64,000 nt of DNA. Source: Phenylobacterium parvum. Its GTDB lineage: Bacteria; Pseudomonadota; Alphaproteobacteria; Caulobacterales; Caulobacteraceae. The DNA lies in the NCBI RefSeq assembly GCF_003150835.1, contig NZ_CP029479.1, positions 2,145,501 through 2,209,500 of the forward strand, given 5' to 3'. Under the pieces are notes generated by a model. It had not been told where the DNA came from. It was given only the letters and a program-made list of their open reading frames with translations, and did not search any database. Position 1 is the stretch's first letter. The number at the start of each line of letters is the position of its first letter. Shown here one piece after another: positions 44,596 through 55,977 of this stretch. The position numbers were made by a program, and so were the translations under genes.

Positions 44596-45474
44596 TCAGT
44601 GTCCGCCCGACGCGCCGAACACGACGTAGATGAAGGCGAACAGGAACAGCCAGACCACATCCACGAAATGCCAGTACCAGGCCGCGGCCTCGAAGCCGAA
44701 GTGCTGCTTGGGGGAGAAGCCCTTGCCCATCAGCCGCCCAAGGCAGACCAGCAGGAACAGGGTCCCGATCAGCACATGGAAGCCGTGGAAGCCCGTCGCC
44801 ATGAAGAAGGCCGAGCCGTAGAGGCCCGAGTTCTCAGCGCCCTCGCCCCCGAAGAAGTACTTGTGCTGGAGGATGTGGTGGTACTCGTAGACCTGAACCG
44901 CGGTGAAGATGGCGCCGAGGATGACGGTCAGGAGCACGCCGATCTTCGCGCCGCGGCGGTCGCCGGTCTGCAGGGCGTGGTGGGCCCAGGTCACCGTGGT
45001 GCCGGACAGCAGCAGGATCAGGGTGTTGAGCAGGGGCAGGTTCCAGGCGGGCACCGTCTCGACGCCCTTGGGCGGCCAGGTGGCCCAGGCGGCGCGGACT
45101 TCCTCGATCCCGGAATGCGTCCGGACGTCGTTGAAGAGCGCCATCTCGAAGAAGATCCAGAACCAGGCCACGAAGAACATCACCTCGGAGGCGATGAACA
45201 TGATCATGCCGTAGCGCAGGCCGATGCTGACAACCGGGGTGTGGTCGCCCTGGTTGGCCTCGATGGTGACGTCGCGCCACCAGCCGGCCATGGTCAGGAG
45301 AACGCCGGCGAAGCCTGCGATAAGCACCGTGAGGTCGCCCTTCGGCAGGCCGAAAAGGCCCTTCATGGCGATGACGCCGCCCACGGCCATGACGCAGGCG
45401 GCCAAGGAGCCCACCAGCGGCCAGGGGCTGGGATTGACGAGATGGTAGTCGTGTTTGACGTCGCCCGCAGACAT
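44596..45474 (-). CDS. ctaE: Cytochrome c oxidase subunit III
   Basis: Seven-helix subunit of the aa3-type oxidase (292 residues). Hallmarks are VKHDYHLVNPSPWPL at the N-terminus, WWRDVTIEANQGDHTPVV, the Glu in SEVMFFVAWFW, and the C-terminal HFGFEAAAWYWHFVDVVWLF. The start at 45474 is supported by family alignment; an in-frame extension upstream is unlikely. A hairpin-forming gap of 73 bases separates it from ctaG. Confidence 0.97.
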   Translation of the reverse strand: MSAGDVKHDYHLVNPSPWPLVGSLAACVMAVGGVIAMKGLFGLPKGDLTVLIAGFAGVLLTMAGWWRDVTIEANQGDHTPVVSIGLRYGMIMFIASEVMFFVAWFWIFFEMALFNDVRTHSGIEEVRAAWATWPPKGVETVPAWNLPLLNTLILLLSGTTVTWAHHALQTGDRRGAKIGVLLTVILGAIFTAVQVYEYHHILQHKYFFGGEGAENSGLYGSAFFMATGFHGFHVLIGTLFLLVCLGRLMGKGFSPKQHFGFEAAAWYWHFVDVVWLFLFAFIYVVFGASGGH

Positions 45475-45501
45475 TGCGTCCCTGTTCCTCTTACTGCCGC
45501 T

Positions 45502-45531
45502 TCCCGCCGTTGAGTCGCAGGACCGGCGGGA
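45502..45531 (-). other. Intercistronic hairpin between ctaG and ctaE
   Basis: TCCCGCCG (45502-45509) pairs with CGGCGGGA (45524-45531) around a 14-base loop in the 73-base gap. No T-run follows, so it is more likely a transcript-processing or stabilising element than a terminator. Confidence 0.45.
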
Positions 45532-45547
45532 GTTTGTCGTTGTGTCC

Positions 45548-46153
45548 CTATAGCCCTGCTTTCGGCGTTCCGCCAAGCGCGGAAGGCGCCTGCGCCGCCT
45601 TCGGCGTCGCGTCCTGAGCCGGGAAGAAGGTGTAGGACAGGGTCACCTCTGACTTGCCGCGGGTGTCGAAGTCCTCGGCGAACTTGGGGTCGACGAAATA
45701 GACAACCGGAAACTCGATGGTCTTGCCCGCCGGTATGGTCTGGTTGGAGAAGCAGAAGCACTCCAGCTTCTGGAAGTAGGCCCCGGCCAGTTGGGGCGTC
45801 ACGTTGTAGACGGCATGCCCGGTGATGGGCTGGTCGCTGTTGTTGGTGACCGTGAAATAGGCCAGCCCGGTTTCGCCGATCCGCAGGGTCTGGGTGGTCT
45901 GTTGGGGACGGAAGCTCCAGGGCAGGTCACGGACATTGGCGTCAAAGCGGACCACCAGGCTGCGCTCTAGGGTCTTGGTCGCCCCCTGCTCAGCCCGGCG
46001 GGGCGTCCCGTCAAAGCCCGTCAGCTCGCAGAACATGCGATAGAGCGGGACCGAGGCGTAGGCGGCGCCGATCATGACGACGAAGCCGGCCGTGCACCAG
46101 GCCGCGAGGCGAGCGTTGCGGCGCGTGACGTCAGAGGGGTCGGTCGAGGACAT
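45548..46153 (-). CDS. ctaG: Cytochrome c oxidase assembly protein CtaG (Cox11 type)
   Basis: CtaG/Cox11 inserts CuB into subunit I. The 201-residue protein has one N-terminal membrane anchor (CTAGFVVMIGAAYASVPLYRMFC) split over helix and conserved YRMFC, then a periplasmic copper domain with the Cu-binding ECFCFSNQ and YFVDP. The start at 46153 was chosen; a GTG two codons upstream is also possible. Its start lies inside the preceding small membrane-protein gene. Confidence 0.95.
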   Translation of the reverse strand: MSSTDPSDVTRRNARLAAWCTAGFVVMIGAAYASVPLYRMFCELTGFDGTPRRAEQGATKTLERSLVVRFDANVRDLPWSFRPQQTTQTLRIGETGLAYFTVTNNSDQPITGHAVYNVTPQLAGAYFQKLECFCFSNQTIPAGKTIEFPVVYFVDPKFAEDFDTRGKSEVTLSYTFFPAQDATPKAAQAPSALGGTPKAGL

Positions 46154-46277
46154 TTCCACCCATCCTGAAAACGGTGACGAGATAGACCAGCACCACGAAG
46201 CCTACGAGGCCAAGGGCGATCGCAAGGTTTCGGCCACGGCGCGCGCGCCGGGCGGAGGAATCTTCAGGCTCGATCAT
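46131..46277 (-). CDS. Small single-pass membrane protein of the cox cluster (CoxF-like)
   Basis: This 48-residue gene is easy to miss. The product begins [17 protein letters not shown], has one transmembrane helix (about 19-36, [18 protein letters not shown]) and ends GGNVLDRPL. Small proteins of this shape sit between ctaB and ctaG in many alphaproteobacterial cox clusters. Its ATG overlaps the ctaB stop (ATGA), and its stop lies 20 bases inside ctaG, in another frame. The tight packing on both sides supports translation. Role unknown; likely oxidase assembly. Confidence 0.85.
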   Translation of the reverse strand: MIEPEDSSARRARRGRNLAIALGLVGFVVLVYLVTVFRMGGNVLDRPL

Positions 46278-47251
46278 GTCAGGACTCCCGGCAGTCCCGC
46301 CGCGCGCACGCCGAGGAGATGCTCTCCCAGCAGGGTCGCGAACAGGAGGGTCAGGTAAAGGATGGAGTAGGCGAAGAGGTTACGGGCGTCACGCGCCGCC
46401 GACTTGACGTCATAAAGGCCGTCGGTGACCCGGGGGTCTGAGGCGTCCCCGGCCCGCCCGGTGCGGACACGCCAGGCGAGCAGCAGGAAGACGGCGCCCC
46501 CCACTGCGGCCACCGCTAGGTAGGCCGGCCCGCCGAGCCCGGTGGCGGCGGGGGCCAGGCACACCGGGATGAGCAGGAGGCTGTAGATCCAGATCTGACG
46601 ACGGGTCGCCGCCGCGCCGGCCGTGACCGGCAGCATGGGCACGCCCGCCGCGGCATAGTCCTCGCTGGTGTAGAGCGAGAGCGCCCAGAAGTGCGGGGGC
46701 GTCCACATGAAGATGATGGCGCAGAGCAACCAGGCGTCGAGGGGCGCCTGCCCCGTGGCCGCCGCCCAGCCGATCACCGGCGGGAGGGCCCCGGCCAGCC
46801 CGCCAATGACGATGTTCTGGGCCGTCCAGCGCTTCAGCCACATGGTGTAGACCACGGCGTAGAAGAAGATGGTGAAGGCCAGGAGTCCGGCCGCGAACCA
46901 GTTCAGGGCGAGACCCAGCAGCATCACCGAGAACAGGGACAGGACGATCCCCAGGGCCAGGGCGTCGGCGCCCTGCACCCGTCCGGCCGGCACGGGCCGG
47001 CCCCGGGTCCGCCGCATGCGGGCGTCGATGTCGGCGTCGTACCACATGTTCAGGGCGGCCGAGGCCCCTGCCCCCACGGCGATGCACAGGATGGCGATGG
47101 CCCCCATCACCGGATGCAGGGGCGCGCCGGCGCAGATCAGGCCCGTGGCGGCGGTGAAGACCACCAGGGACATGACCCGGGGCTTGAGCAGCTGGACATA
47201 GTCCTGCCAGCGGGCCGGGGTGGCGGAACGAAGGGCTGCGGGTGTGGTCAT
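46274..47251 (-). CDS. ctaB: Heme o synthase (protoheme IX farnesyltransferase)
   Basis: CtaB farnesylates heme b to heme o, precursor of heme a. The 325-residue UbiA-type membrane protein has the first Asp motif [19 protein letters not shown] and [22 protein letters not shown], diagnostic for heme o synthase. The ATG at 47251 was preferred over a GTG 21 bases upstream that lacks a binding site. It follows ctaD after a hairpin-bearing 105-base gap. Confidence 0.96.
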   Translation of the reverse strand: MTTPAALRSATPARWQDYVQLLKPRVMSLVVFTAATGLICAGAPLHPVMGAIAILCIAVGAGASAALNMWYDADIDARMRRTRGRPVPAGRVQGADALALGIVLSLFSVMLLGLALNWFAAGLLAFTIFFYAVVYTMWLKRWTAQNIVIGGLAGALPPVIGWAAATGQAPLDAWLLCAIIFMWTPPHFWALSLYTSEDYAAAGVPMLPVTAGAAATRRQIWIYSLLLIPVCLAPAATGLGGPAYLAVAAVGGAVFLLLAWRVRTGRAGDASDPRVTDGLYDVKSAARDARNLFAYSILYLTLLFATLLGEHLLGVRAAGLPGVLT

Positions 47252-47329
47252 CGTGACCTGGACGCCTGACACGGAGAGGGGCGCGACCCGGATCAGACCG
47301 GCCCGCGCCCCCCTATTTGGTGACTCAGT

Positions 47330-47351
47330 CCCGCCCGTTGAACCGGGCGGG
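47330..47351 (-). other. Hairpin between ctaD and ctaB
   Basis: Perfect eight-pair stem (47330-47337 with 47344-47351) with six-base loop, five bases past the ctaD stop. No T-run follows. It could partially terminate or protect the ctaCD message, letting structural subunits be made in excess over assembly factors. Confidence 0.5.
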
Positions 47352-47356
47352 CGCGA

Positions 47357-49988
<2,632 letters not shown>

Positions 49989-50217
49989 GTCCCCTCGGTC
50001 TTTGCTCGCGGACGGCTCCGGCCCGGGAGGGCGGCCCCGCCGACGTCTACGCGGGCCGCACAGCCAGATGGCCGAAGTCGGGTCCCTCGTGGGCGTCCAT
50101 ACGCGCTCGCGGTTCGCTTGCCAAGCGGTCCCAATGCCTTTCCCGACGCCGCCGACAGGGTGACGCAGGGGCCTGCACGTCCTATCTGTGACAAGTCGAT
50201 CCCGCATGGAGTCCCGC
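49989..50217. promoter_or_regulatory. Divergent ctaC-tldD intergenic region
   Basis: This 229-base gap must hold promoters for the cox cluster (minus) and tldD (plus). I see no convincing promoter, FNR-box or other named operator by eye. Confidence 0.35.
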
Positions 50218-51648
50218 ATGTCCCTCCCCCCCGAATCCGCCTCCCTCCTCGAGACCCACGGCCTGGCCCCGGAAACGGCCCGGCGGGTGCTTTCGGAGGC
50301 GATCGGGGACGCAGATGACGGCGAAATCTTTCTCGAGCGGTCGCGAAGCGAATCCTTCCTGTTCGATGACGGCAGGCTGAAATCGGCGGCCTTCGACACC
50401 TCTGACGGGTTCGGCCTGCGCGTCGTGGCGGGCGAGTCGGCCGGTTACGCTCATTCCAGCGAGGTCTCCGAGGCGGCGCTGAAGCGGGCGGCGGGGTCCG
50501 CCGCCCTCGCCCGGCGCGGCTATTCCGGCAAGGCCGACGAAGGGCCCCGCCCGACCAACCAGCGCCTCTACGACGACGTCGACCCCACCGACTCGCCCGA
50601 CTTCGAGTCCAAGGTCGCCCTTCTCCAGGAGATCGACGCCTGGTGCCGCGCCCGCGACCCCCGTGTGGTGCAGGTCATGGCCTCCCTCGCCGGCGAGCAG
50701 AGGACGGTCGAGATCCTGCGCGCCGACGGCCGGCTGATCCGCGACGTCCGGCCCCTCGCCCGGATCAATGTCCAGATCACGGTGGAGCGGGACGGCCGTC
50801 GAGAGAGCGGCTTCGCAGGCGCCGGCGGGCGGGCGGGCTTCGAGGCCTGGATCACGCCGGACAGCTGGCGCAGCCAGGCCGAGGAGGCCCTGCGCCAGGC
50901 CCTGGTGAACCTTGAAGCTGGCCCCTGCCCGGCCGGCGAGATGGACGTGGTCCTGGGTCCGGGCTGGAATGGCGTCCTGCTTCACGAGGCGGTGGGCCAC
51001 GGGCTGGAGGGCGACTTCAACCGCAAGGGCTCCTCCGCCTTCTCCGGCCGGATCGGCGAGCAGGTCGCCGCCCGCGGGGTCACGGTCTACGACGACGGCA
51101 CCCTGCCAGGTCGCCGCGGCTCCCTGTCCGTGGACGACGAGGGCACCCCGACGGAACGTACCGTCCTGATCGAGGACGGCATCCTGGTGGGCTACATGCA
51201 CGATCGGATGAGTGCGCGCCTGATGGGTTTGGCGGCCACCGGCAACGGCCGTCGCCAGTCCTACGCCCACATCCCCATGCCCCGGATGACCAACACCGCC
51301 ATGGAGGGCGGCTCCACGCCCCGCGAGGAGATGATCGCCTCGACCCGGCGCGGGCTCTACTGCGCCAACTTCGGCGGCGGCCAGGTGGACATCACCAACG
51401 GCAAGTTCGTCTTCCAGTGCACCGAGGCCTACCTGATCGAGGACGGGCGGATCACCCGGCCCGTCAAGGGCGCCACTCTGATCGGTGATGGCCCGACGGC
51501 CCTGACGCGGGTCACCATGGTCGGCGACGACTTCGACTTTGACCCCGGCGTCGGCGTCTGCGGCAAGTCGGGCCAGTCCGTGCCGGTCGGCGTGGGCCAG
51601 CCCTCGCTGAAGATCACCGGCCTGACGGTCGGCGGCGCCGGGGGCTGA
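50218..51648 (+). CDS. tldD: TldD-family zinc metalloprotease
   Basis: TldD works with TldE/PmbA as a peptidase that processes ribosomally made peptides and degrades unfolded peptides. The 476-residue protein has the zinc motif His256-Glu257-x3-His261 (HEAVGHGLEGD), the family region NRKGSSAFSGRIGEQV, and a conserved Cys in GVCGKSGQ. The ATG at 50218 has GGAG seven bases before it; earlier starts at 50188 and 50206 are possible. The tldE partner is not in the window. Confidence 0.96.
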   Translation: MSLPPESASLLETHGLAPETARRVLSEAIGDADDGEIFLERSRSESFLFDDGRLKSAAFDTSDGFGLRVVAGESAGYAHSSEVSEAALKRAAGSAALARRGYSGKADEGPRPTNQRLYDDVDPTDSPDFESKVALLQEIDAWCRARDPRVVQVMASLAGEQRTVEILRADGRLIRDVRPLARINVQITVERDGRRESGFAGAGGRAGFEAWITPDSWRSQAEEALRQALVNLEAGPCPAGEMDVVLGPGWNGVLLHEAVGHGLEGDFNRKGSSAFSGRIGEQVAARGVTVYDDGTLPGRRGSLSVDDEGTPTERTVLIEDGILVGYMHDRMSARLMGLAATGNGRRQSYAHIPMPRMTNTAMEGGSTPREEMIASTRRGLYCANFGGGQVDITNGKFVFQCTEAYLIEDGRITRPVKGATLIGDGPTALTRVTMVGDDFDFDPGVGVCGKSGQSVPVGVGQPSLKITGLTVGGAGG

Positions 51649-51664
51649 ACCCCGGCGGGCCGCC

Positions 51665-53551
51665 TCAGGCGGCGGGCGTCTCCGGCTCGCCGCGGACCGG
51701 CTTGCCCTCGTGCGCCCAGCCGCGGACCACGAAGCTGATCGCCACGAAGGCGACGCCGCAGATGACGCCGGCCCAGCCCAGGGCCCTGAAGCCCGCTATG
51801 GCGGTGTCGAGGGCCAGCTTGGGATCCAGGACCTCGCCGCCGACGGACTCCGTGACCAGGAAGCCGGCGATCCAGCCGCCGACATACTGGGCGATGGAGG
51901 AAGCCAGGAACCAGACCGCCATCATGAACGAGACCACGCCCGGCAGGGTCAGCTTGGTGATCTCCGACAGGCCGACGGGCGACAGGAAGAGCTCGCCCGT
52001 GGTGTGCAGCAGGTAGAGCAGGCCCAGGAGGACCAGGGGCACCCGGAAGGCGCTGTCATGCAGGCTCGCCCCCCAGACCACGATCAGGAAGCCCAGGCCC
52101 ACCTGGACCAGGCCGAAGCCGAACTTCAGGGTCGGGTTCGGGTCCTTGCCGCGCCGGCCGAGCCAGGTCCACAGCGCCGCCAGCAGGGGCGCGAAGATCA
52201 GGATGAAGCCGGCGTTGAACGACTGGGTCTGGGCCGCGCCCACCGAGGTGTCGATCCAGCTCCACCAGCTTGAGGGCTTCACGCCGATGGCCGCCAGCTG
52301 CTCCGGCGTGCCGTAGGGAATGCCCAGGAAGCGCCCGGCTTCGTGGGTCAGGGACAGGTCGACATTGGTCGAGGCGAACAGGTTCAGCGAGGATCCGGCC
52401 TGCTCGAAGAGGGTGAAGAAGATCACCGAACCCAGGATCAGGATGACCGCCAGGCTCATCCTCTGGCGCTCCACCGTCGTCTGGCAGACCCGGATGATGA
52501 TCCAGGCCAGCGCCACCAGGGAGCCCACGATGGCGAACGCCAGGGCTACGCCCACCAGTCGGCTGTTCTGGACCGTCAGGAAGATGATGCCGATGGCCAG
52601 GATCGACATGATGTAGGTCATCCACTCGCGGCTGATGAAGCCGGCGAAGGGCTCGCGCAGCTTGCGGGGATTGGGCGGCTCGCCCTTGCCCTCCAGCAGG
52701 GGCCGGCCCAGGACGAAGACGATCCAGCCCAGGAACATCCCGACCCCGGCCAGGCCGAAGCCCGCCCACCATCCGAAGTGCTGGCCCAGGAGGCCGCAGA
52801 GGATAGAGGCCCAGAAGGCCCCGAGGTTGATGCCGTAATAGTAGAGGGTGAAACCGGAATCCCGCCGCGGGTCGCCGTGGGGATAGAGGTCGCCCACCAC
52901 CGCCGAGATATTGGGCTTCAGGAAGCCGACGCCGAGGATGATCAGCGACACGGCGAAATAGAACATGCTGGCCGAGCCATTGTTGATCAGGGTGCGGATC
53001 TCATAGTCGCCCTCGGGGATCGAGGTCGGCAGGCCGGTGGAGATGGGCACGCCCGGGATCGAGATGCCGCCGCCCTCGCGCGGGCCAAACTCGTACTTGG
53101 TCCCCTCGACCAGGATATGCGCCACCCGGTCGTCCATCCGGCCCTCGGCGACGATGGGATAGACATTTCCGCCGTAGATCAGGTCCTGCTGCGAGGGCCG
53201 CCCCTCGAAGCCCATGGAGATATGGCCCGCCACCAGCAGCAGGGCGCCGAAGGCGACCGCCTTGCGGGACCCCAGCCAGCGGTCGGCGATGAAGCCGCCC
53301 AGCAGGGGCAGGAGGTACACAAGGGCGGTGTAGGACGCGTAGAGGGAGCTGGCCTCGTCTCGGTCGAACATCAGGTGTTGGGTCAGGTAGAAGATCAGGA
53401 TCCCGCGCATGCCGTAGTAGGAAAAGCGCTCCCACATCTCGGCGAAGAACAGGACCAGCAGCCCCTTGGGATGCTCGCGCAGGAGCTGGCGCAGGACCGG
53501 GATTCCGGTGGCCAGGGTGACGAGCAGTCCAAGGAGAATGACGATGTTCAT
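51665..53551 (-). CDS. POT/PTR family proton-coupled oligopeptide transporter
   Basis: The 628-residue protein is a major-facilitator member importing di- and tripeptides with protons. POT hallmarks are FFAEMWERFSYYGMRGILIFYL (E-x2-E-R-F-x-Y-Y, shown only in part here), GGFIADRWLGSRK, and FTLYYYGINLGAF. A soluble insert of about 70 residues after helix 4 (SQQDLIYGGNVYPIVAEG) contains short repeats absent from classical Dtp proteins. The start at 53551 (MNIVILLGLLV) fits the family; a start 48 bases upstream is possible. It converges with tldD. Confidence 0.93.
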   Translation of the reverse strand: MNIVILLGLLVTLATGIPVLRQLLREHPKGLLVLFFAEMWERFSYYGMRGILIFYLTQHLMFDRDEASSLYASYTALVYLLPLLGGFIADRWLGSRKAVAFGALLLVAGHISMGFEGRPSQQDLIYGGNVYPIVAEGRMDDRVAHILVEGTKYEFGPREGGGISIPGVPISTGLPTSIPEGDYEIRTLINNGSASMFYFAVSLIILGVGFLKPNISAVVGDLYPHGDPRRDSGFTLYYYGINLGAFWASILCGLLGQHFGWWAGFGLAGVGMFLGWIVFVLGRPLLEGKGEPPNPRKLREPFAGFISREWMTYIMSILAIGIIFLTVQNSRLVGVALAFAIVGSLVALAWIIIRVCQTTVERQRMSLAVILILGSVIFFTLFEQAGSSLNLFASTNVDLSLTHEAGRFLGIPYGTPEQLAAIGVKPSSWWSWIDTSVGAAQTQSFNAGFILIFAPLLAALWTWLGRRGKDPNPTLKFGFGLVQVGLGFLIVVWGASLHDSAFRVPLVLLGLLYLLHTTGELFLSPVGLSEITKLTLPGVVSFMMAVWFLASSIAQYVGGWIAGFLVTESVGGEVLDPKLALDTAIAGFRALGWAGVICGVAFVAISFVVRGWAHEGKPVRGEPETPAA

Positions 53552-53654
53552 CTCAGGGAATCCGGAAGCCGGGCAGGCCCGGCGGACCCGCGAAATCATG
53601 AAACCCTGAACAGACCATGCGCCGCCGGTTCAGGCAAGCAAGCCGCCGCCGGAG

Positions 53655-55013
53655 TCAGAAGGCGGCGTCGCTCCAGACCGGGTCGAGGCGTCCGCCCCAC
53701 GGCCCGTGGAACTTCGCCAGCAGCCGGTCCGCCTGGGTCAGGCCGCTTTCGGCGATCTCGGCCAGGGGCTCGAGGTAGACGCGCTCGTCCGCGCCCGAGG
53801 CGTTGGTGCGGGCCCGGCGCTTCAGGCCTTCGGAGGCGATGGCGACGAGGTCGCGGGCCACGTCCTGCACGGTCCGCGAACCGATCTTCGCCTTCAGGCC
53901 CAGGCGGGTCACGTCCGCGCGCAGGCGCTCATGTGACTCCAGCGGCCAGTCGCGACAGAGGTCCCAGGCCGCCTCCAGGGCCGCCCGGTCGTAGAGGATC
54001 CCGGTCCACAGGGTCGGCAGGGCGTCGAGCATGGGACGGGGGCCCGCGTCGGCGCCGCGCATCTCCAGGTACTGCTTGAGCCGCACCTCGGGGAAGGCGG
54101 TGGTGGCGTGGTCGGAAAAGTCCTTGAGGCTCGGCCGGTCACCCGGCAGGTCGTCGAAGCCCGAGGTCATGAACTGCCGGAAAGAGCGCCCGGAAAGGTC
54201 GATATAGGCCCCGTTCCGCTTGGCGAAATACATCGGGACATCAAGGAGATAGTTGGCGTAGGCCTCATAGCCGAACCCGTCGGCGAAGACGAAGCCCAGC
54301 ATCCCCGTGCGGTCAGGATCGGTGTCGGTCCAGACATTGGCGCGGGCGGTCAGGAAGCCCGAAGGCCGGCCCTCCACGAAGGGGGAGTTGGCGAACAGGG
54401 CGGTCACCACCGGCTGCAGGGCCAGGCTTGCGCGGAACTTCAGCCGCATGTCCGCCTCGTCCACGAAGTCGAGGTTGGCCTGCACCGTGCAGGTGCGGAA
54501 CATCATGTCCAGGCCCAGCCCGCCGACCTTCGGCATGTAGGCGCGCATGATGCGATAGCGGCCCTTGGGCATGACCGGCACCTGGGCGCGGGTCCATTCC
54601 GGGGTGAAGCCCAGGCCGAGGAAGCCCAGGCCCAGCCGTTCGCCAACCGCCTTGACCTCGTCCAGGTGCCCCGCCGTCTCGGCGGCGATCTCGTGCATGT
54701 CGGCCAGGGGGGCGCCGGACAGCTCGAACTGGCCGCCCGGCTCGAGGCTGACATTGGCCTTGCCGCGCTCAAGCCCGATCAGGGTCTGGCCCTCGAGGAC
54801 ATCGGTCCAGCCATAGGGCTTGAGGCCCTCCATCAGGGCCAGGATGCCGCTGTCGCCCTCGTAGGGAACCGGGGCGTGATCCGCCGTCCGGAACACGAAC
54901 TTCTCGTGCTCCGCACCCACGCGCCAGTCTGCAGGCGGGGTCTCGCCCGCCTGGATCCAGGCCACGATGTCAGAAAATTCCAGCGGTCGACCGTCGACCT
55001 TGGAGTCGGCCAT
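53655..55013 (-). CDS. gshA: Glutamate-cysteine ligase, plant/proteobacterial type
   Basis: First enzyme of glutathione synthesis, joining Glu and Cys with ATP. The 452-residue protein belongs to the GCS2/plant-like class: GAEHEKFVF near residues 32-40, SLEPGGQFELSGAPL, YRIMRAYMPKVGGLGLDMM partly conserved, and CTVQANLDF. Its length fits the class. It lies 110 bases after rsmE in the same direction, so the two may form an operon. A GGTTCC/GGAACC repeat at 55028-55045 sits directly upstream of the start. Confidence 0.95.
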   Translation of the reverse strand: MADSKVDGRPLEFSDIVAWIQAGETPPADWRVGAEHEKFVFRTADHAPVPYEGDSGILALMEGLKPYGWTDVLEGQTLIGLERGKANVSLEPGGQFELSGAPLADMHEIAAETAGHLDEVKAVGERLGLGFLGLGFTPEWTRAQVPVMPKGRYRIMRAYMPKVGGLGLDMMFRTCTVQANLDFVDEADMRLKFRASLALQPVVTALFANSPFVEGRPSGFLTARANVWTDTDPDRTGMLGFVFADGFGYEAYANYLLDVPMYFAKRNGAYIDLSGRSFRQFMTSGFDDLPGDRPSLKDFSDHATTAFPEVRLKQYLEMRGADAGPRPMLDALPTLWTGILYDRAALEAAWDLCRDWPLESHERLRADVTRLGLKAKIGSRTVQDVARDLVAIASEGLKRRARTNASGADERVYLEPLAEIAESGLTQADRLLAKFHGPWGGRLDPVWSDAAF

Positions 55014-55123
55014 GCCCTCTACCCGTAGGTTCCCTTCCCGGAACCGCGTCTCCGCGGCGCGCGATCTTTACGCCGTTAAGTCGGTTTCGCGCAAATCAGG
55101 ATTTCTGGAGCGCCCGCAGGAAT

Positions 55124-55846
55124 TCAGGTCGTCCAGTCTCCGCCGACGGCCTGGGCCAGGGTCAGGGCCGAGAGGGCCGCCGTATCCGCCCGCAGGATGC
55201 GGGGCCCAAGGGAAACCGGGATCGTCCCAACCCGCGCCCGCAGGCCCGCCCGCTCCGCCGGTGAGAAACCGCCCTCCGGACCGACCAGGATGGCGAGGGG
55301 ACCCTTGGGCAGGCCGCCAAGGGCCGCGAGGATGGGCGGCGCCTCGCCCGCCTCGTCACAGAAGACCAGCGGGCCGCCGCCGGCAAGGGCTTCGAGGACG
55401 CGGGACAAGGGCGCCGGCGCCTGGAGGCGCGGGACGTCCAGGCGGCCCGTCTGCTCGGCCGCCTCGGCGGCGATCGCCTCCAGCCGGTCCATCCGGGTGT
55501 GGTCGGCATTGGTCCGTTCGGTGTTGACCAGCCGGATCTCCGCGACGCCCAGCTCCACCGCCTTGGCGACCGCCGTCTCGAGGGGCGTCCGCTTGACCAG
55601 GGCCATGACCAGGACGATCCCGCCGGGCGGAGGCTGGACCCGGGTCTGGTCCACCACCTCCAGCGTCGTCGCCCGCTTGCCCGCAGCGACGATCCGCGCC
55701 CGCCATTCGCCGTCCCGCCCGTTGAAGACAAGGACCTCGTCCCCGGGCCCGCGCCGCATCACCTGCACCAGGTAGCGCGCCTGGGCGTCGGCCAGGAGGA
55801 TCGGCCGGCCGCCGGATAGGTCATCTGGGACAAGAAGTCGGATCAT
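55124..55846 (-). CDS. rsmE: 16S rRNA (uracil-1498-N3)-methyltransferase
   Basis: RsmE methylates U1498 of 16S rRNA in the 30S decoding site. The 240-residue protein has an N-terminal PUA-like domain (DEVLVFNGRDGEWRARI) and a C-terminal SPOUT knot with ILVGPEGGFSPAE and the closing SLGPRILRADTAALSALTL partly shown. Length is typical. It starts divergently from the lipoprotein gene and leads into gshA. Confidence 0.95.
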   Translation of the reverse strand: MIRLLVPDDLSGGRPILLADAQARYLVQVMRRGPGDEVLVFNGRDGEWRARIVAAGKRATTLEVVDQTRVQPPPGGIVLVMALVKRTPLETAVAKAVELGVAEIRLVNTERTNADHTRMDRLEAIAAEAAEQTGRLDVPRLQAPAPLSRVLEALAGGGPLVFCDEAGEAPPILAALGGLPKGPLAILVGPEGGFSPAERAGLRARVGTIPVSLGPRILRADTAALSALTLAQAVGGDWTT

Positions 55847-55977
55847 GGTTCAGGTCCGGACCGCCAGGGGAATCGCAGTCGCTGCAGGAAGTGAGTAGAA
55901 CCACCTCCCGCCCTGCCGTCCATGTCCCGGATCCGGCCGGCCGAATGACGCACTGCAAGGGCAGGGAGCCCCCACCC

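Noticed and set aside
53610..53645. GC-rich repeats (GCCGCCGG) between gshA and the peptide transporter that looked like a terminator.
   Set aside because: The copies are in direct, not inverted, orientation and cannot form the hairpin.
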